A DNA stretch of 64,000 nucleotides from Glandiceps talaboti (Eukaryota > Hemichordata > Enteropneusta > Spengelidae), in the NCBI RefSeq assembly GCF_964340395.1, contig NC_135553.1, forward strand, positions 9,996,501 to 10,060,500, in the 5' to 3' direction. The first letter of the stretch is position 1, and every line of letters begins with the position of its first letter. This document shows positions 24,401 to 34,694 of this stretch, piece after piece. Made by a program: the position numbers and the translations under genes. The notes beneath the pieces were generated by a model that was given only the letters and a program-made list of their open reading frames with translations, was not told the DNA's origin and ran no database searches.

Positions 24401-27048
24401 TAAATATGATGGAAAGACAACTACATGTATATCAAAATATCCCTATATACATGTAATATGCAGTAATACCGTTCTGTGATTTACTTTAAAAATGATAATT
24501 TAGAGTAAAAATATGTGGCCAAGTGTAAGATTAGAACTTTCAGCACATATTTTAGTATAACTGTAGAAATTATGGATGTTTCTGGCTGTTGTTTACCTTT
24601 CACCCAAGTCAGGTTTCCTACTTGATAGATTATAGGTGCCATTGTAGTCAGCTCCCAGTTCTTCTTTTAATACATCACTTATAGTAGATAGAGCCCCTGA
24701 TGTCAGGACATCTGGATCATCAGATATTGCATCAACTGTAAAATTATTATCAGAGGTGTAATGTATAACTTTGAATAATTTACTAAATATCACTTTGAAA
24801 ACTCCACTAAACATACTTGTTTAGACTCTCTCACAGTCCTCGGAGCATCACATTGTATGTACTGATATCTACCACATAGTTATTGTACTGTGGGCCCTCA
24901 TCAACTACATAGGGCTAATCATTTGTTAAGGTGTTACTGTGATGCCCCGAACAAATGTTTAGCCCTAGTATGTAGTCGATGAGGGCCCACAGTACAAGGA
25001 TATTCTAGTACAATTATTCGGTAGATATCGGTAAATATAAAAGAGCTTATAATAGCGATGCTCCCAAGGACTGGTGAGAGAGTCTAATACTTGTTCCACC
25101 ATGTAAATTGTCATGGAAAATTGGATAGAAATATGTATCACCATTGTATTAGCTACATCTGGAAAGCTTTTTGAAACTGATGTGTTAGATATGATTTACT
25201 CATAATATCATACACCCAGTATTGAATCACCTGCGGGTATGTATATATACAGGTATATATATATTTGTGCAGCTGTACACATAATGTGTTGCTATAAGTA
25301 AAATCAAATTGTCAATGCCAAAAGTTAATGGTTGTGGAGAAAACACTAAAAGAATCCAACATAATTTTACTATGAGTGGAAGAGTGTTCATTAGAGAAGA
25401 ACATTAAACTGAGTTGAGTGTCTCCTTTTTTGTAAATATAAACCTAGCATTTGTTTGGTATGTCAGAAAACCTTAAATTACTAAAAATGGGAAACAAAAT
25501 GTTAGTTGTGCAATATGCCATATTTCAGTTATCAACAGAAAGACAAAAGATTGTATAGTCTGGCCACCAGGAGTGCTGTTCAGATGCAGCTTTTTGAGGG
25601 CCATGATGGTTGACCTCCATCGAAAAAATAATAATTTGTAGTATTTTGATGCCAACATTTTTCTTTGTGTCAGATCAAGGAGTAGTTTTAGCCACATTTT
25701 AGTGACAGTTTCATTTACTACTGTGTGATTTTAGCCCTTATTTTGCCTCATGAATAGCACCCTCTTGTGGCAGGTTTCAGAAATGACTGCAAGGTGAGTA
25801 ACCAGAACATGGCATATTTACTGTATGGAAAGCCTATATTTAGAAGTATACAAAATTGGTTTTAATATTAACATCATATTTACCATCTGCATCTGTTGAT
25901 CCTCCCTCAGAACTGATTGCCTCCATCACATACTCAAATAAACCAGCAAATATCTCTATTAGGTTTCTGACGGCAACAAAGTCACCATCAATAATACTCT
26001 CTCCAGTGATATGTGACAAATCAGTTCTTAGTATATCCACAGCTAAGGAATCAATCACCTTCTGTGTATTATGGATTTCATCTTCTCTGGTGACTGGTTT
26101 CTGAATCAGATCTACACACATGGGATATGAATAGAATATCTATCAGTTTGTTTCATGATGGCATCAAAACAAGATACAAATTTCCCCATTGTAACACAAT
26201 TATAATTGATAAAACTTGGAATTTCTAATATTAAATCTATGTGGCTGCTTTCACCCTAATGGTGGGGTGGAGATAGGGGTTATGGTACTTCCCATATTTC
26301 AGTTTTTGCGTACACAGGGTATATTTTTCTGGTTACATTGGTCTGAACAGAAATAAGGTATGCATATTTCAGGGGCTGACAACACACATATAATAACAAT
26401 AAAAAAGAAGAAGATTCATAATGCCACTGATCTCTGCTAACAAAGGTCTAGGCACAGAATATGATTTGTGTTGCATACAGTCTAGACATACACTGTACAT
26501 GAATGTAATAACAAAGCTAACACTCAGTGAGACATGTCTGGACATGACCTCAGAGTCATGTGTGACCTACCTGGTAGAGTATCACCAAGAATTCCCTCAT
26601 ACAACGCAATGAAGCTAGAAGGTTGAAATTCTGACAGTACAGCTATTGCTGATAGGTTGAATTTGGTCAGTAACTCATTAGCCAAGGCTACAAATCCTGT
26701 AATAAAATAAAACATTCTTAATAATTTTTAGTATTCAAAATTTCAACTTTATCAAACAGAATCCAATTACTCACACAACATAAAATTCAATATACTGGGT
26801 ATATTACTTATGTTAAAACATTGTCTGATGGTAGATGAAAATGACATAACATTGACCCATTGGGTAATTTGTAGCCTTCTCAATATAGTCTGAGAGCAAC
26901 TGCATTGTCTTCATTTCCATTCCAGCTGATATAGTGAAAGAGTTGAAACAAAACCAGCACAACATGACAACAAAATATTTGGCAGTCTGAGATTTTACCA
27001 ACCTTGTTCCTCTTCTTCATCTAAACTGCGACTGAGACTATGATCCAT
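12487..27048 (-). CDS. CEP95: Centrosomal protein of 95 kDa, complete, 20 exons, 981 aa
   Basis: Minus-strand exons from the start: 27003-27048, 26571-26696, 25884-26111, 24597-24735, 24019-24143, 23489-23590, 22820-23092, 22270-22377, 21404-21474, 20355-20809, 19462-19660, 18818-18910, 18007-18079, 17512-17637, 16583-16749, 15715-15789, 14958-15110, 13852-13985, 13158-13242, 12487-12654. All are GT-AG with matching phases; 2946 nt in total. Residues 16-140 match the CEP95 N-terminal calponin-homology-like domain ([31 protein letters not shown]). The middle is Ser/Pro/basic and disordered. The C-terminal third is coiled coil with the family blocks [43 protein letters not shown] and [10 protein letters not shown]. 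The human protein is shorter (about 820 aa); the extra length lies in the linker. CEP95 sits at centrosomes and spindle poles; its molecular role is little known. It starts head-to-head with the HhH gene. Confidence 0.95.
15860..16007. mobile_element. Short MITE, AGTGTTTTTG ends (relative of 47252-47411)
   Basis: Left end AAGTGTTTTTGTTAAGG and right end CCTTGGCAAAAACACTG are inverted repeats in a CEP95 intron. The element at 47252-47411 has the same ends. A third, more diverged relative is near 23235-23470. Confidence 0.65.
16349..16487. mobile_element. 139-bp hairpin element in a CEP95 intron
   Basis: The arms CATTTATAGCAT ... AAGTATACTGTTTCA and their inverse TGAAACAGTATACCTTTA ... ATGCTATAAATG pair over about 45 bases around a short loop. 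No further copy was found in the window. Confidence 0.7.
16812..16890 (-). pseudogene. Degenerate partial tandem copy of CEP95 exon 15
   Basis: About 150 bases upstream (in gene sense) of exon 15 lies a second copy of its first half. Read on the minus strand it gives TTCAG/TGACAGTT, then [15 protein letters not shown] and a WSK block, against [15 protein letters not shown] and WSK in the true exon. About two dozen bases after the acceptor are missing, and the 3' half with its donor is absent. It is intronic and probably not spliced in. Confidence 0.75.
16905..17070. repeat. (CATAA)n/(CATGA)n pentanucleotide satellite
   Basis: Pentamer array with CATAA, CATGA and CATAG variants directly next to the duplicated exon-15 fragment. 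The antisense open frame through it is an artefact of the repeat. Confidence 0.9.
18140..18630. mobile_element. Compound MITE with duplicated left end
   Basis: The right end inverted reads GCCTTCAGTTTACTAAGATA followed by GACGCAAAC. This matches left ends at about 18152-18180 and again at 18325-18350. Between the two left ends, a segment of roughly 130 bases (CAACAGTGATAAGCTATTGA ... GAGGCATCTCTGAAAACTAG) is tandemly repeated. Intron of CEP95. Confidence 0.65.
20042..20330 (+). mobile_element. SINE-like copy with possible tRNA-derived head
   Basis: Shares its order of blocks with 63566-63800: a head with GATTAGAATTGTC (compare GGTTAGAGTGGTC in the other copy), a middle GGCTAAAGTCCT block, and a tail with TTTCTATGTGAA, ACAGAGGCT and AGGTCCATGC. 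The head of the second copy resembles a tRNA A box. No polymerase III terminator or target duplication was confirmed. Confidence 0.55.
20934..21280. mobile_element. Palindromic MITE, TTAAAGTGGC ends (copy 1)
   Basis: Ends TTAAAGTGGCGATATGGATG and the inverse CATCCATACGCCCACTTTAA. The arms pair over about 150 bases, with blocks GTGAAACAACATAGACCA and TTGTAACTCAATAAATTGC. Further copies are at 40098-40388 and 42835-43168. TA at both edges (clearest in copy 3) suggests a Tc1/mariner-type TA target. Confidence 0.8.
21770..22125. mobile_element. MITE-like element with CCAATATTTTTCTTCATTC hairpin (copy)
   Basis: A unique half (TATGGAATATGTACTCTGGTCG, GTCTATGTCATTGGTTTTGCTGTG) is followed by a hairpin: CCAATATTTTTCTTCATTC, a CCTAAG...CTTAGG core and the inverse GAATGAAGAAAAATATA. 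Other copies lie at 15310-15635 (inverted), 39545-39870 and 52075-52325 (inverted). Confidence 0.7.
24822..25086. mobile_element. MITE with TAGACTC...GAGTCTA ends (copy 2)
   Basis: TAGACTCTCTCACAGTCCTC at the left, and the inverse ending GAGAGAGTCTA at the right. Inner arms GGGCCCTCATC/GATGAGGGCCC and AGGGCTAA/TTAGCCCT also pair, giving an almost full foldback. Lies between CEP95 exons 3 and 4. Confidence 0.8.
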
Positions 27049-28946
27049 TATTATTAACTTGATTTTGTGTTGTCAAAAGTATCAGGGATCACATACCATT
27101 CAAGAAACACACCCTGAAAATAATGACAATGCATATTATTTCAGTGTACAGCCCATAACTGTAATAAAAGTCAGGTTTATCATTCAGTTAGGACCAATTT
27201 ACCCTCTTGTTATATCCAAACTAAAACATTACAACTGAGGAATTCAAGGTATAATGTCTCCACATTGTGTATAAAAATGAACCATGAATACATAGCAAAA
27301 TGACAAATGGGCAGAGCAGAATGCTGTAATCGATGACAGCTGATATGATAATGTACCAATGATGTTTGGCTATACCTCTGCATGTTACGCACACATTGGC
27401 TTTCTTAATCAAAATCACTTACATGTAATAGTTACTTGTATTTTTGAGTGGTAAATGTTGAAACTGTGAATACGACACCTGACTGGTAGGGCTACCACCA
27501 CACAGTAGTGTCACGGTATTCGTGCATGTGATAACTAATCATAAAATTTTGAATGCTTGCGTTCAAATCACGTTCGTCGATCTGGATCTGGTTCAATATT
27601 TCCAATATCCGAAAACTGGTTTCCTTATCATACGTGGAATTGGTTTTATGTGGACTTGTTCTTTCGCAAGTAAAAATATATAATTTACGGGTTGATAAGT
27701 TTGTAGTATACAGTTCAGATTTGTATACAAACGTACCCATTTACTCGTCCGGACATGTACTGTGCTATGTAACTTGTAAGGATTGGTCAGAGATTGGTAC
27801 AGTGAAGTTAACAAGGGAAAATGCTGCATTAGTGACGAAAAATTATATATTTCTGTTATACAGCCTTACCTTTAACTCGAGAAAGTTGATAAAATGCGAT
27901 AAATTTGCAATGCTCGTCAACAAGCAGGCTACTGGTGCTCGTGTGGTAAATTTTCAGCGAACCACAACAACATTCAAACACTGCGCCGCCATTTTGGGTA
28001 ATTTGAATACAGTCCGGAAATAAAAGGAATGTTGTAATTGGTTACTACTTAGGTCAAAGATCATACTGAATAAAAGGAGTCTTTTGATTGGTCATCTTCG
28101 CCAAGGGCTTCTGTCTAAGTCTGTCTCACATGGCGAGAAAAGGACATTGACACTTCTTTGTGACCGTGTCTGTGCCATAAGTGAAGTATATCAAAACACA
28201 CGACACCGCTGGTCATTTAAAGACGGCTGAGTAAGTATTTTTCTGTAAGACAGTACGGTATTTCGCTGAATGTGTCCAAATATGCTCACGAGTTTCACGA
28301 AAAATGTCGTGCAATTTTGAGCATCACTGTGTGTCTTCTACATGTACAGTTCACACTCAGTCACAGTATGAATTGCAGTGGAGAGATAGTGTGTGGTCGA
28401 GTCTGTCTATCTAATTAGTTTAGCACCGAATGCTAGCACGTATTCTGAACTTATGGTAGTGAAATGTTTAGAATCGTTGCTGCTACCGGCCGATTGCTTC
28501 ATTCATTGTTGACCAAACTGGAATGTCATAGACGTCAAAGCCAAATATATTTCCCTATCAAACTTCTCTGGAACGAACGAACGACTTCTCTGAAATTTTA
28601 CTTAGTGAAACCATGGAGGGAGGAATGACTTAGTTCTGCTTGCATACGGAGTAATCCGGGACTCGATTCTGACAATTGTCGGTGTTGAGGGTTGTGTCAG
28701 TAATATAGACCCGTGCACCGTCTGCAAGCAGGACTGGGAAGGACTGTGTTCTACCTCCATGGTGGAAAAGTACACGAACGTCATTGTCATCACCTTTATC
28801 CAGTATCAGTTTTATTTCCCGTTTCTCCACCATTGATGTCGTCCTCTCCCCCCCCCCTCCATCATCATCATCATCATCATATCAACTCTCTCACTCTGTT
28901 TCTTACCATGTTATATTGTTTTTGTTTTCTTACTTCAATGATAGAG
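27049..28946. promoter_or_regulatory. Divergent promoter of CEP95 and the HhH-domain gene
   Basis: The two start codons are 1.9 kb apart, head to head. On the minus strand 27983-27995 reads AAAATGGCGGCGC, a YY1-type motif that in many animals sits just downstream of TSSs, so CEP95 transcription probably starts near 28000, with a 5' UTR intron before 27060. On the plus strand a non-coding first exon probably ends at 28230 (AGACGGCTGA/GTAAGT) and joins the acceptor before 28945. No TATA box. A short CAT-repeat lies at about 28859-28880. Open frames here (27553-28023 and others) show no homology. Confidence 0.6.
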
Positions 28947-30956
28947 ATGACAGCAAGTGAGGATACACACAGATTTTGTAAAGAAGGAAACTCTGAAGAA
29001 TGGAATTGTGTATTAGATTTATACGACAAAGTACTGGAACTGAAAGCAGCTAAAATTACAAGACCAAAAGGAAAAGAAGAACTAATAGAATTAGACAAAT
29101 GGTAAGTTTGTATGATAATTTGATATGGTTAGATTTGTTGAGGTCATTTCAGTCAGCTGGTAGGTAATATGTATGGTTTAACTTTTTGTAAATATCACAA
29201 TGTCCTGGTATTCATGTTGACAGTTCTATTACTGTTTAACATGGCAATTTCATTTCTGCACTACAACATGGCTATTTGAAGCCAGGAATCCATACTGTCA
29301 TGTTCTATAGTATACTATAGCATGGCTATTTGTAGCCTGGAATCCATGCTGTCCTGTTCTGTAGTATATCGCATGGCTATTTGTAGCCTGGAATCCATAG
29401 TCCTGTTCTATAGTATAGCATGGCTATTTGTAGCCAGGAATCTATGCTGTCCTGTTCTACAGTATATTGCATGCCAGCATAGCTGTTTGCATCCTGCAAG
29501 CCATACTGTCCTATTGTACACTATAGCTTGGCTATTCGTAGCCAGGAATCCATATTGTCTCCATGTACAGTATAACACCATGCTGTCCTGTTCTTTATGG
29601 GGAAAGGGGGGGGGGGGGGGGGGGTAGTAAAGCATGGCTGTTGAAAGCAAACATTGAATTGTAAATCACTATAGGTTATGTGAAACCTTTTGAAGTATGT
29701 ATGCATTTCATATCAAGTTATTAATATTATTCTCTGTGGTACAAGAAGAAAATAAAGATATGTACTAGCATCTGTTATGAGTATCTTGGTTTTCAGAGTT
29801 GCTATCCTGTATGTAGCAATTCAGTATACTATTTCCATTGCCATCATATACACATAGAATTAAGTTTATTTATTTATTTATTTATTGACCAAAGATAAAG
29901 TTCAAGTAGGATATGTCTTTTGCCCAGGAGCTGTTTGACTATGTACTTGACTTGTTGTAACATAAGTAAATCAAGGTTTGAGCAATCATTGTATGCCAGA
30001 ACATCCACTGGAACATTTCAAATGCTGATACATTCTTGTGAACACCAATATAGAGTTTATTGTCAAAACAGCTATTTTAATAAAGGAATTATTTTTACAA
30101 ATCAGCACGTCCAATATATTATAAAACATGTAAAATGTAGGAATATGAGGTGATTAGAAATATTATACTATAACATTTCGTTACAGATATGATTTCAATT
30201 ACATTTCATACAAATATCTCAAGTGTCAAGAGATTGCTGCATATTGATATTAGAATCTAACCCTGCGTGAACTGACCTCCAACTCTTGGGTCAAATATTC
30301 CACAGTGCCTCAACAAATGTTCATATGTCTAATTATCTTGTGCGTGGCTTCTTAAAAATTCTGTGTAGTGTTAGTATCATAAAAATCCCTCACATGGAAA
30401 GCAACGAGAAGTGTTGTTAAATGAGTGTGATGTATTGCTTCCACCTGCAGGTATCAGGAAGAATTACCTATCATGATTAATAGTAGAGACGACAAACATA
30501 TTACGCTTCAAGAAATTACCAAACTTATGAAATGGAAACTAAATGTAAGTATTGGCTTTATTTTTAGCAAAACAACTTACCAAACTAACTACTTTATTTT
30601 TAGCAAAACAAATTACCAAACTTACGAAATGGAAACTAAATCATGTAAGTGTTGGCTTTATTTTTAGTACAAGACTTGGTGTTATCATAATTCATATATT
30701 AATTTTCAAAGGGTCAGAGATCATGATCCTCAGGTCAGAGGTCATATACTGATCCTTGGGTCAGAGGTCAAGGTTGGGATATGTAGTACTGTACTTTATC
30801 TGTCTTTTGATCATAGTCAGTATGATATTATGACTAATGATAACCTTAGCATGAATGATATATGACTGAATGTTTGCTTAGTAATAATGACTCACACACA
30901 CTTATCAATAGTTAGTCAGGAGTATTTATGTATGGAGTAGGCTCTTGCATTTTGCA

Positions 30957-30993
<37 letters not shown>

Positions 30994-33900
30994 CGTGTGC
31001 ATATGCATACATGTGTGCATACACAGTACTATACATGCATGCATGTGTGCATGCCCATTATGTGATTGTAACTGTGGGGTGGTGAATATTATGGATGGGT
31101 GTGTGTGTGCAATGCATAAATTCAAGTGTAATGGAGCAAGTGTTTGACAGTATTAGAAATTGTCCTCTGGGATATGTAGCTATAGCACAGCTGTTGGTAT
31201 ATTGGAGTCACCTCTACACTTTAGTAAGTGTATACTAAATTTACGTATGTCGATAAATTATTTATCCCTGAACACCAGGTTGAGAACAAGTGATGATTTT
31301 GTGTAATTCAGTGAACAGAATACTACAGGTACACTTGTAAATATGCAGCAGAAATTATCCCCAAAAGAGTATAACAAACTCGGCGTGTGTGCCCCTTCAA
31401 TTAACATTCAATGAAATGTCCGTATGTGTACTTAGCCTGGTAATGATATTTGTTCAGTTGTACCTTAGTGCCATTGGGAATATCAAAAGCTTTTATCCAG
31501 CAATGTAGGATGGAATCATCCAAATGCTATGGAAACTTAGAACTAAAGACAGTATGATATGTGTATTGATTGCATGTAGCTATTTTGACACTCAATGTAG
31601 GCATATGCAATGTTTGAAATGCTGCAAATTTGTACTATAGTATTAACTGAGGTAGAATGCTAAAGACTTAACTATGCCTTGTATTGGGGTCTGGTTTTCT
31701 TCATCATTCAGATCACTCCAAACTTTGTTGTATGAAAGCGAAAGTCTTGTCCTTTTGAAATAATTCAAGAAATTTGGGGTTCACCCTCTTGTTTTGCAAG
31801 AAAATTTAATAATCTTTAATTTTCTAAACACTGTATGTGGCGGCCATTTTGAACTCTAAAATAGGTTCATTTTGATATTTAATATTTGACTGCTATTTCA
31901 AAAAATTGCATGGTGACCCCTATTTTTTTTCTTGATTTTAACTGAGACTAGGTTGTCATTCTCCAAGGCAAAATACAGTTAAAGTTCAAGACTTTTCTGA
32001 GGTGCTAATTACATTTATTTACACTACCCTGTATCAGGAATACAAATTACAATGATAGAAATAACCTCTGCAGGAGCTGTATACCCTAGAGTGATTACTC
32101 CTGATAGGTCCTAATAAACCTTATCTGATGACTCTACAGACATCAATCTTAATAAAAAAGAATAATGAGGAAAGAGGCTACATTTACTTGCATCACACTT
32201 TGCATGTAATAGGTATTTTTAGCCCTTTGTTCATCAGTTATGTAATTTGATTTATTTGGCTAGACTGGGACAGTACATTGCAACCACCCAAATTATACAA
32301 CTAAATATACAAACATTGAAAAAAAGTGCAAGCAAAAAGAGACAGTGAACAAAGATAAGGAAAATGAGAAAAATGTACTTTGCCATAGTTTGTACCAAGA
32401 TTGACCAATATTCCTGTGAAATTTTATGAATTAGAAAAAAATTTTTGCCCTCCTTTTCTTCTTCCAATCTGTGAAAAAAATGTTGTGATCATTGAAAACT
32501 GTATGCTCTTAATATAGTATGTAATTAAAGCTTGCTATGGGGTAGTCCAATCTGATTAATATCTTAGCTGTTACGTTTACTGTCGTTTCTTCTTTTGTGA
32601 GCCCTCATTACATACATCTGACACAATACCATAGGTTTTCGTGAACCACATGAGAGTGCTTAGTGAATTCACTCAACCAATGGAAACAAATAATACGCCA
32701 AAACATACAGGTACAGTTTTTTTAGCGCTCTGTTTGAAAAGAACTCAAGCACAGAGTGCAGACAACAATGTTATCGTTATTGTTTGGTCATTCTCTTTCT
32801 TTCAATTTTGAATGTTGAGTTTTATATTTTAAGATGGATTCTGGTTGGCTACTCATAAGCACTAGATTGGGTTTGAGAAAACCTATGGTATTGTGTCAAA
32901 TGTATGTAACAAAAGAACAAATAACAGTAAATGTAACAGCCAAAAAGAAATCACACCATGTACACTACATCAGATTTTAATCAGATTGATGTATGCTATA
33001 CACTGAATATACATACAACATTAGTGGATTCAAATTTATGAAATTTTGGCGTGTCAGTTCTGTAGTGAACAGTGAAATATTTCGATTATGTTCTTATCAC
33101 AATTACTGTATTTCATTACTATTGTCTTTATTTACAATTATCATTCATTCGATATGTGGTTTCAACACAGAGAGGAAAGTTTCGACCAAGACTAGCTGAG
33201 ATGATTCAGACAAACAGTGAAGAAGCCGTCGTCAAGGCTAGCAAGAAAGCGTTTCAGTGTTTACCAGACATTACAGCCGCCATTCAGGCTCTGACGGTTT
33301 TGAAAGCTGTTGGCCCAGCCACTGCTTCAGGTAAGTGTTTCATCTCATTAGTCATATTTTCATGTTGTATAGCTCACATAGAATTTTTTTCATGTTTACA
33401 CCAATTTGATTAATATCCGATGTAGTGTACACTTTGCAATTTCTTTTTTGGCTGTTATGTTTACTGTCGTTTGTTCTTTTGTGAGTGCTTGTTACATACA
33501 TCAGACACAACACCATAGGCTTTCCTGTACAAATCTAAGTGCTGAGTGAATTCCCTCAATAAATGAGAATGCGTAATGCATCAAAACGTATGGGTACAGT
33601 ACTTCAGAGTACTCTGTCCAAAAAATAGCATGAGCATAGAGTGCAGACAACGATGTTTTTGTTATTGTTTGGTGGTTCTCTTTCTTTCAGTTTCGAACTG
33701 TATATATTGTAAGATGGATTTTAATTGGCTACTGTATGCAATTTGGTACGGGAATGTCTATGGTGTTGTGCCAGATGTATACAATGAGTGCTCACAAAAG
33801 AACAAACGACAGTAAACGTAACAGCCAAAAAGAAATTGTGAAGTGTACACTACATCGGATTTTAATCAGATTATATGTACACTTAAAGCTTCACTAGCTG

Positions 33901-34694
33901 TAACTGGAGCATTTTTTGAGAGTGTTTTGTTTGACATAATGATTTGGCTCATAATATTGTACACCCTGTGTATGTGTATTTCTGTATGACAGCTGTCCTT
34001 GCTGCAGGAGCACCCAATCATGCTGCATTTATGGCAGATGAAAGTATGCAAGCATTCCCAGAACTCCTACCACTGGACTATACATTAAAGCAATACACCA
34101 GATACACAGAAGTTGTCAATAAGCTTGTACACAGGTTACACAAAGCAGGTAAGTGGAGGCAATGTTGTAACTCCTCAATGGTGGTCGGGAGAGGTGTCAC
34201 TGGAATGTATTTTGTCCATCTTGAAATGAACAAGGTTTTCTTTGTCAGGCGTGGTGAATTTCTTGGTGTTGAATTTTCTGGGTCCATATCTTAAGAAATT
34301 AATTATATTTCTTCTGTACTGGTAGTCATCAATACCTTGATGCATAGTAATGTGAAAACTAAAAAAAAAATTCTGAACGCTAATATTATCCACTTGACTA
34401 CCCTAATAATGACATTACAGTAAAGTCACTTATCAAACAATATTCCAACAATGAAATGTAAGTTTTGGATGTTCTTATTTAGACAAAGTTTATGACCAAA
34501 AGTTGCTTTTCTTTTCTTTTTTCAATTTTTCCTAAGATCCGGAGTCAAGATGGACACCTCATAAAGTTGAATTGGGGCTGTGGACCCATGTGATGGCTAC
34601 AAACTTAGATGGTACAATATTGGAAGAAATCAGAAAGAAGAGGAAAAAACAGGATGACAACAACAAAACAAGGAGAAAGAAGCTAAAGAAATAG
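28947..34694 (+). CDS. HhH-GPD-like conserved nuclear protein, complete, 240 aa (zgc:112496-type)
   Basis: Coding exons are 28947-29101, 30451-30544, 33171-33330, 33993-34148 and 34537-34694 (723 nt, phases 2,0,1,1), plus a probable non-coding exon ending at 28230. The product resembles a conserved, unnamed eukaryotic family that includes zebrafish zgc:112496 (identified from memory). Blocks: EEWNCVLDLYDKVLE, DKWYQEELP, MKWKLNRGKFRPRL, and a helix-hairpin-helix with LKAVGPATASAVLA (about 127-140), then FMADES with Asp152 where HhH-GPD glycosylases carry their conserved Asp. The basic C-terminus (KKRKKQ, RRKKLKK) looks like a nuclear localisation signal. HhH implies DNA contact; glycosylase activity is not shown, and no Fe-S Cys cluster or catalytic Lys of the usual pattern is obvious. 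AATAAA at 34732-34737. Confidence 0.88.
29265..29600. repeat. ~48-bp minisatellite (GGCTATTTGTAGCCWGGAAT unit)
   Basis: About six degenerate units of GCATGGCTATTTGTAGCC, AGGAATCCATACTGTCC and TGTTCTATAGTATA in intron 2 of the HhH gene, ending in a poly-G run at 29607-29625. The unit carries its own short palindrome (GGCTATTTGTAGCC). A diverged inverse pair of units lies at 50485-50585 in BTAF1. Confidence 0.8.
30610..30667 (+). pseudogene. Partial tandem copy of exon 3 end plus donor in the HhH gene
   Basis: Bases 30513-30567 (end of exon 3, its GTAAGT donor and the first intron bases) recur at 30610-30667. The copy reads ITKLTKWKLNH in place of ITKLMKWKLN and has three extra bases before GTAAGT, so frame and donor are kept. 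A third, shorter unit lies between them (GCAAAACAACTTACC). The acceptor-like TATTTTTAG before each unit could even allow the copy to be spliced as a mini-exon. Confidence 0.75.
30711..30770 (+). promoter_or_regulatory. Three DR1-type nuclear-receptor half-site pairs
   Basis: GGGTCAGAGATCA (30711-30723), AGGTCAGAGGTCA (30732-30744) and GGGTCAGAGGTCA (30758-30770) are direct repeats of RGGTCA with one-base spacers, at intervals of 21 and 26 bases, in the intron after exon 3. DR1 elements are bound by RXR/HNF4/COUP-type receptors. They may equally be a small minisatellite; function is inferred. Confidence 0.45.
30958..30990. repeat. (GT)n microsatellite
   Basis: GT run followed by imperfect GTGC/GCAT repeats to about 31050, in the intron after exon 3 of the HhH gene. 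Confidence 0.9.
32549..32986. mobile_element. MITE, AATCCGATGTAGTGTAC family, copy 1
   Basis: The right end reads TGTACACTACATCAGATTTT followed by AATCAGAT; the left end is shortened by loss of the outer repeat core. Inner inverted arms GGCTGTTA...TTTACTGTCGTTT/AAATAACAGTAAATGTAACAGCC are visible. Copies 2 and 3 are at 33403-33872 and 45268-45727. Confidence 0.8.
33403..33872. mobile_element. MITE, AATCCGATGTAGTGTAC family, copy 2
   Basis: Terminal inverted repeats of about 90 bases. Left: TTGATTAATATCCGATGTAG, GTGTACACTT, GGCTGTTATGTTTACTGTCG. Right: the inverse, ending CTACATCGGATTTTAATCAG. Copies 1 and 2 bracket exon 4 of the HhH gene in the same orientation. No transposase. Confidence 0.88.

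Noticed and set aside
27492-28023. Open frames on both strands between CEP95 and the HhH gene
   Set aside because: They overlap each other in the promoter and 5' UTR region and show no family features.
28705-29105. Longer N-terminus for the HhH protein from an upstream ATG
   Set aside because: A credible 5' UTR intron ends at 28944, the upstream part is poly-His/Pro low complexity, and the conserved start is at 28947.
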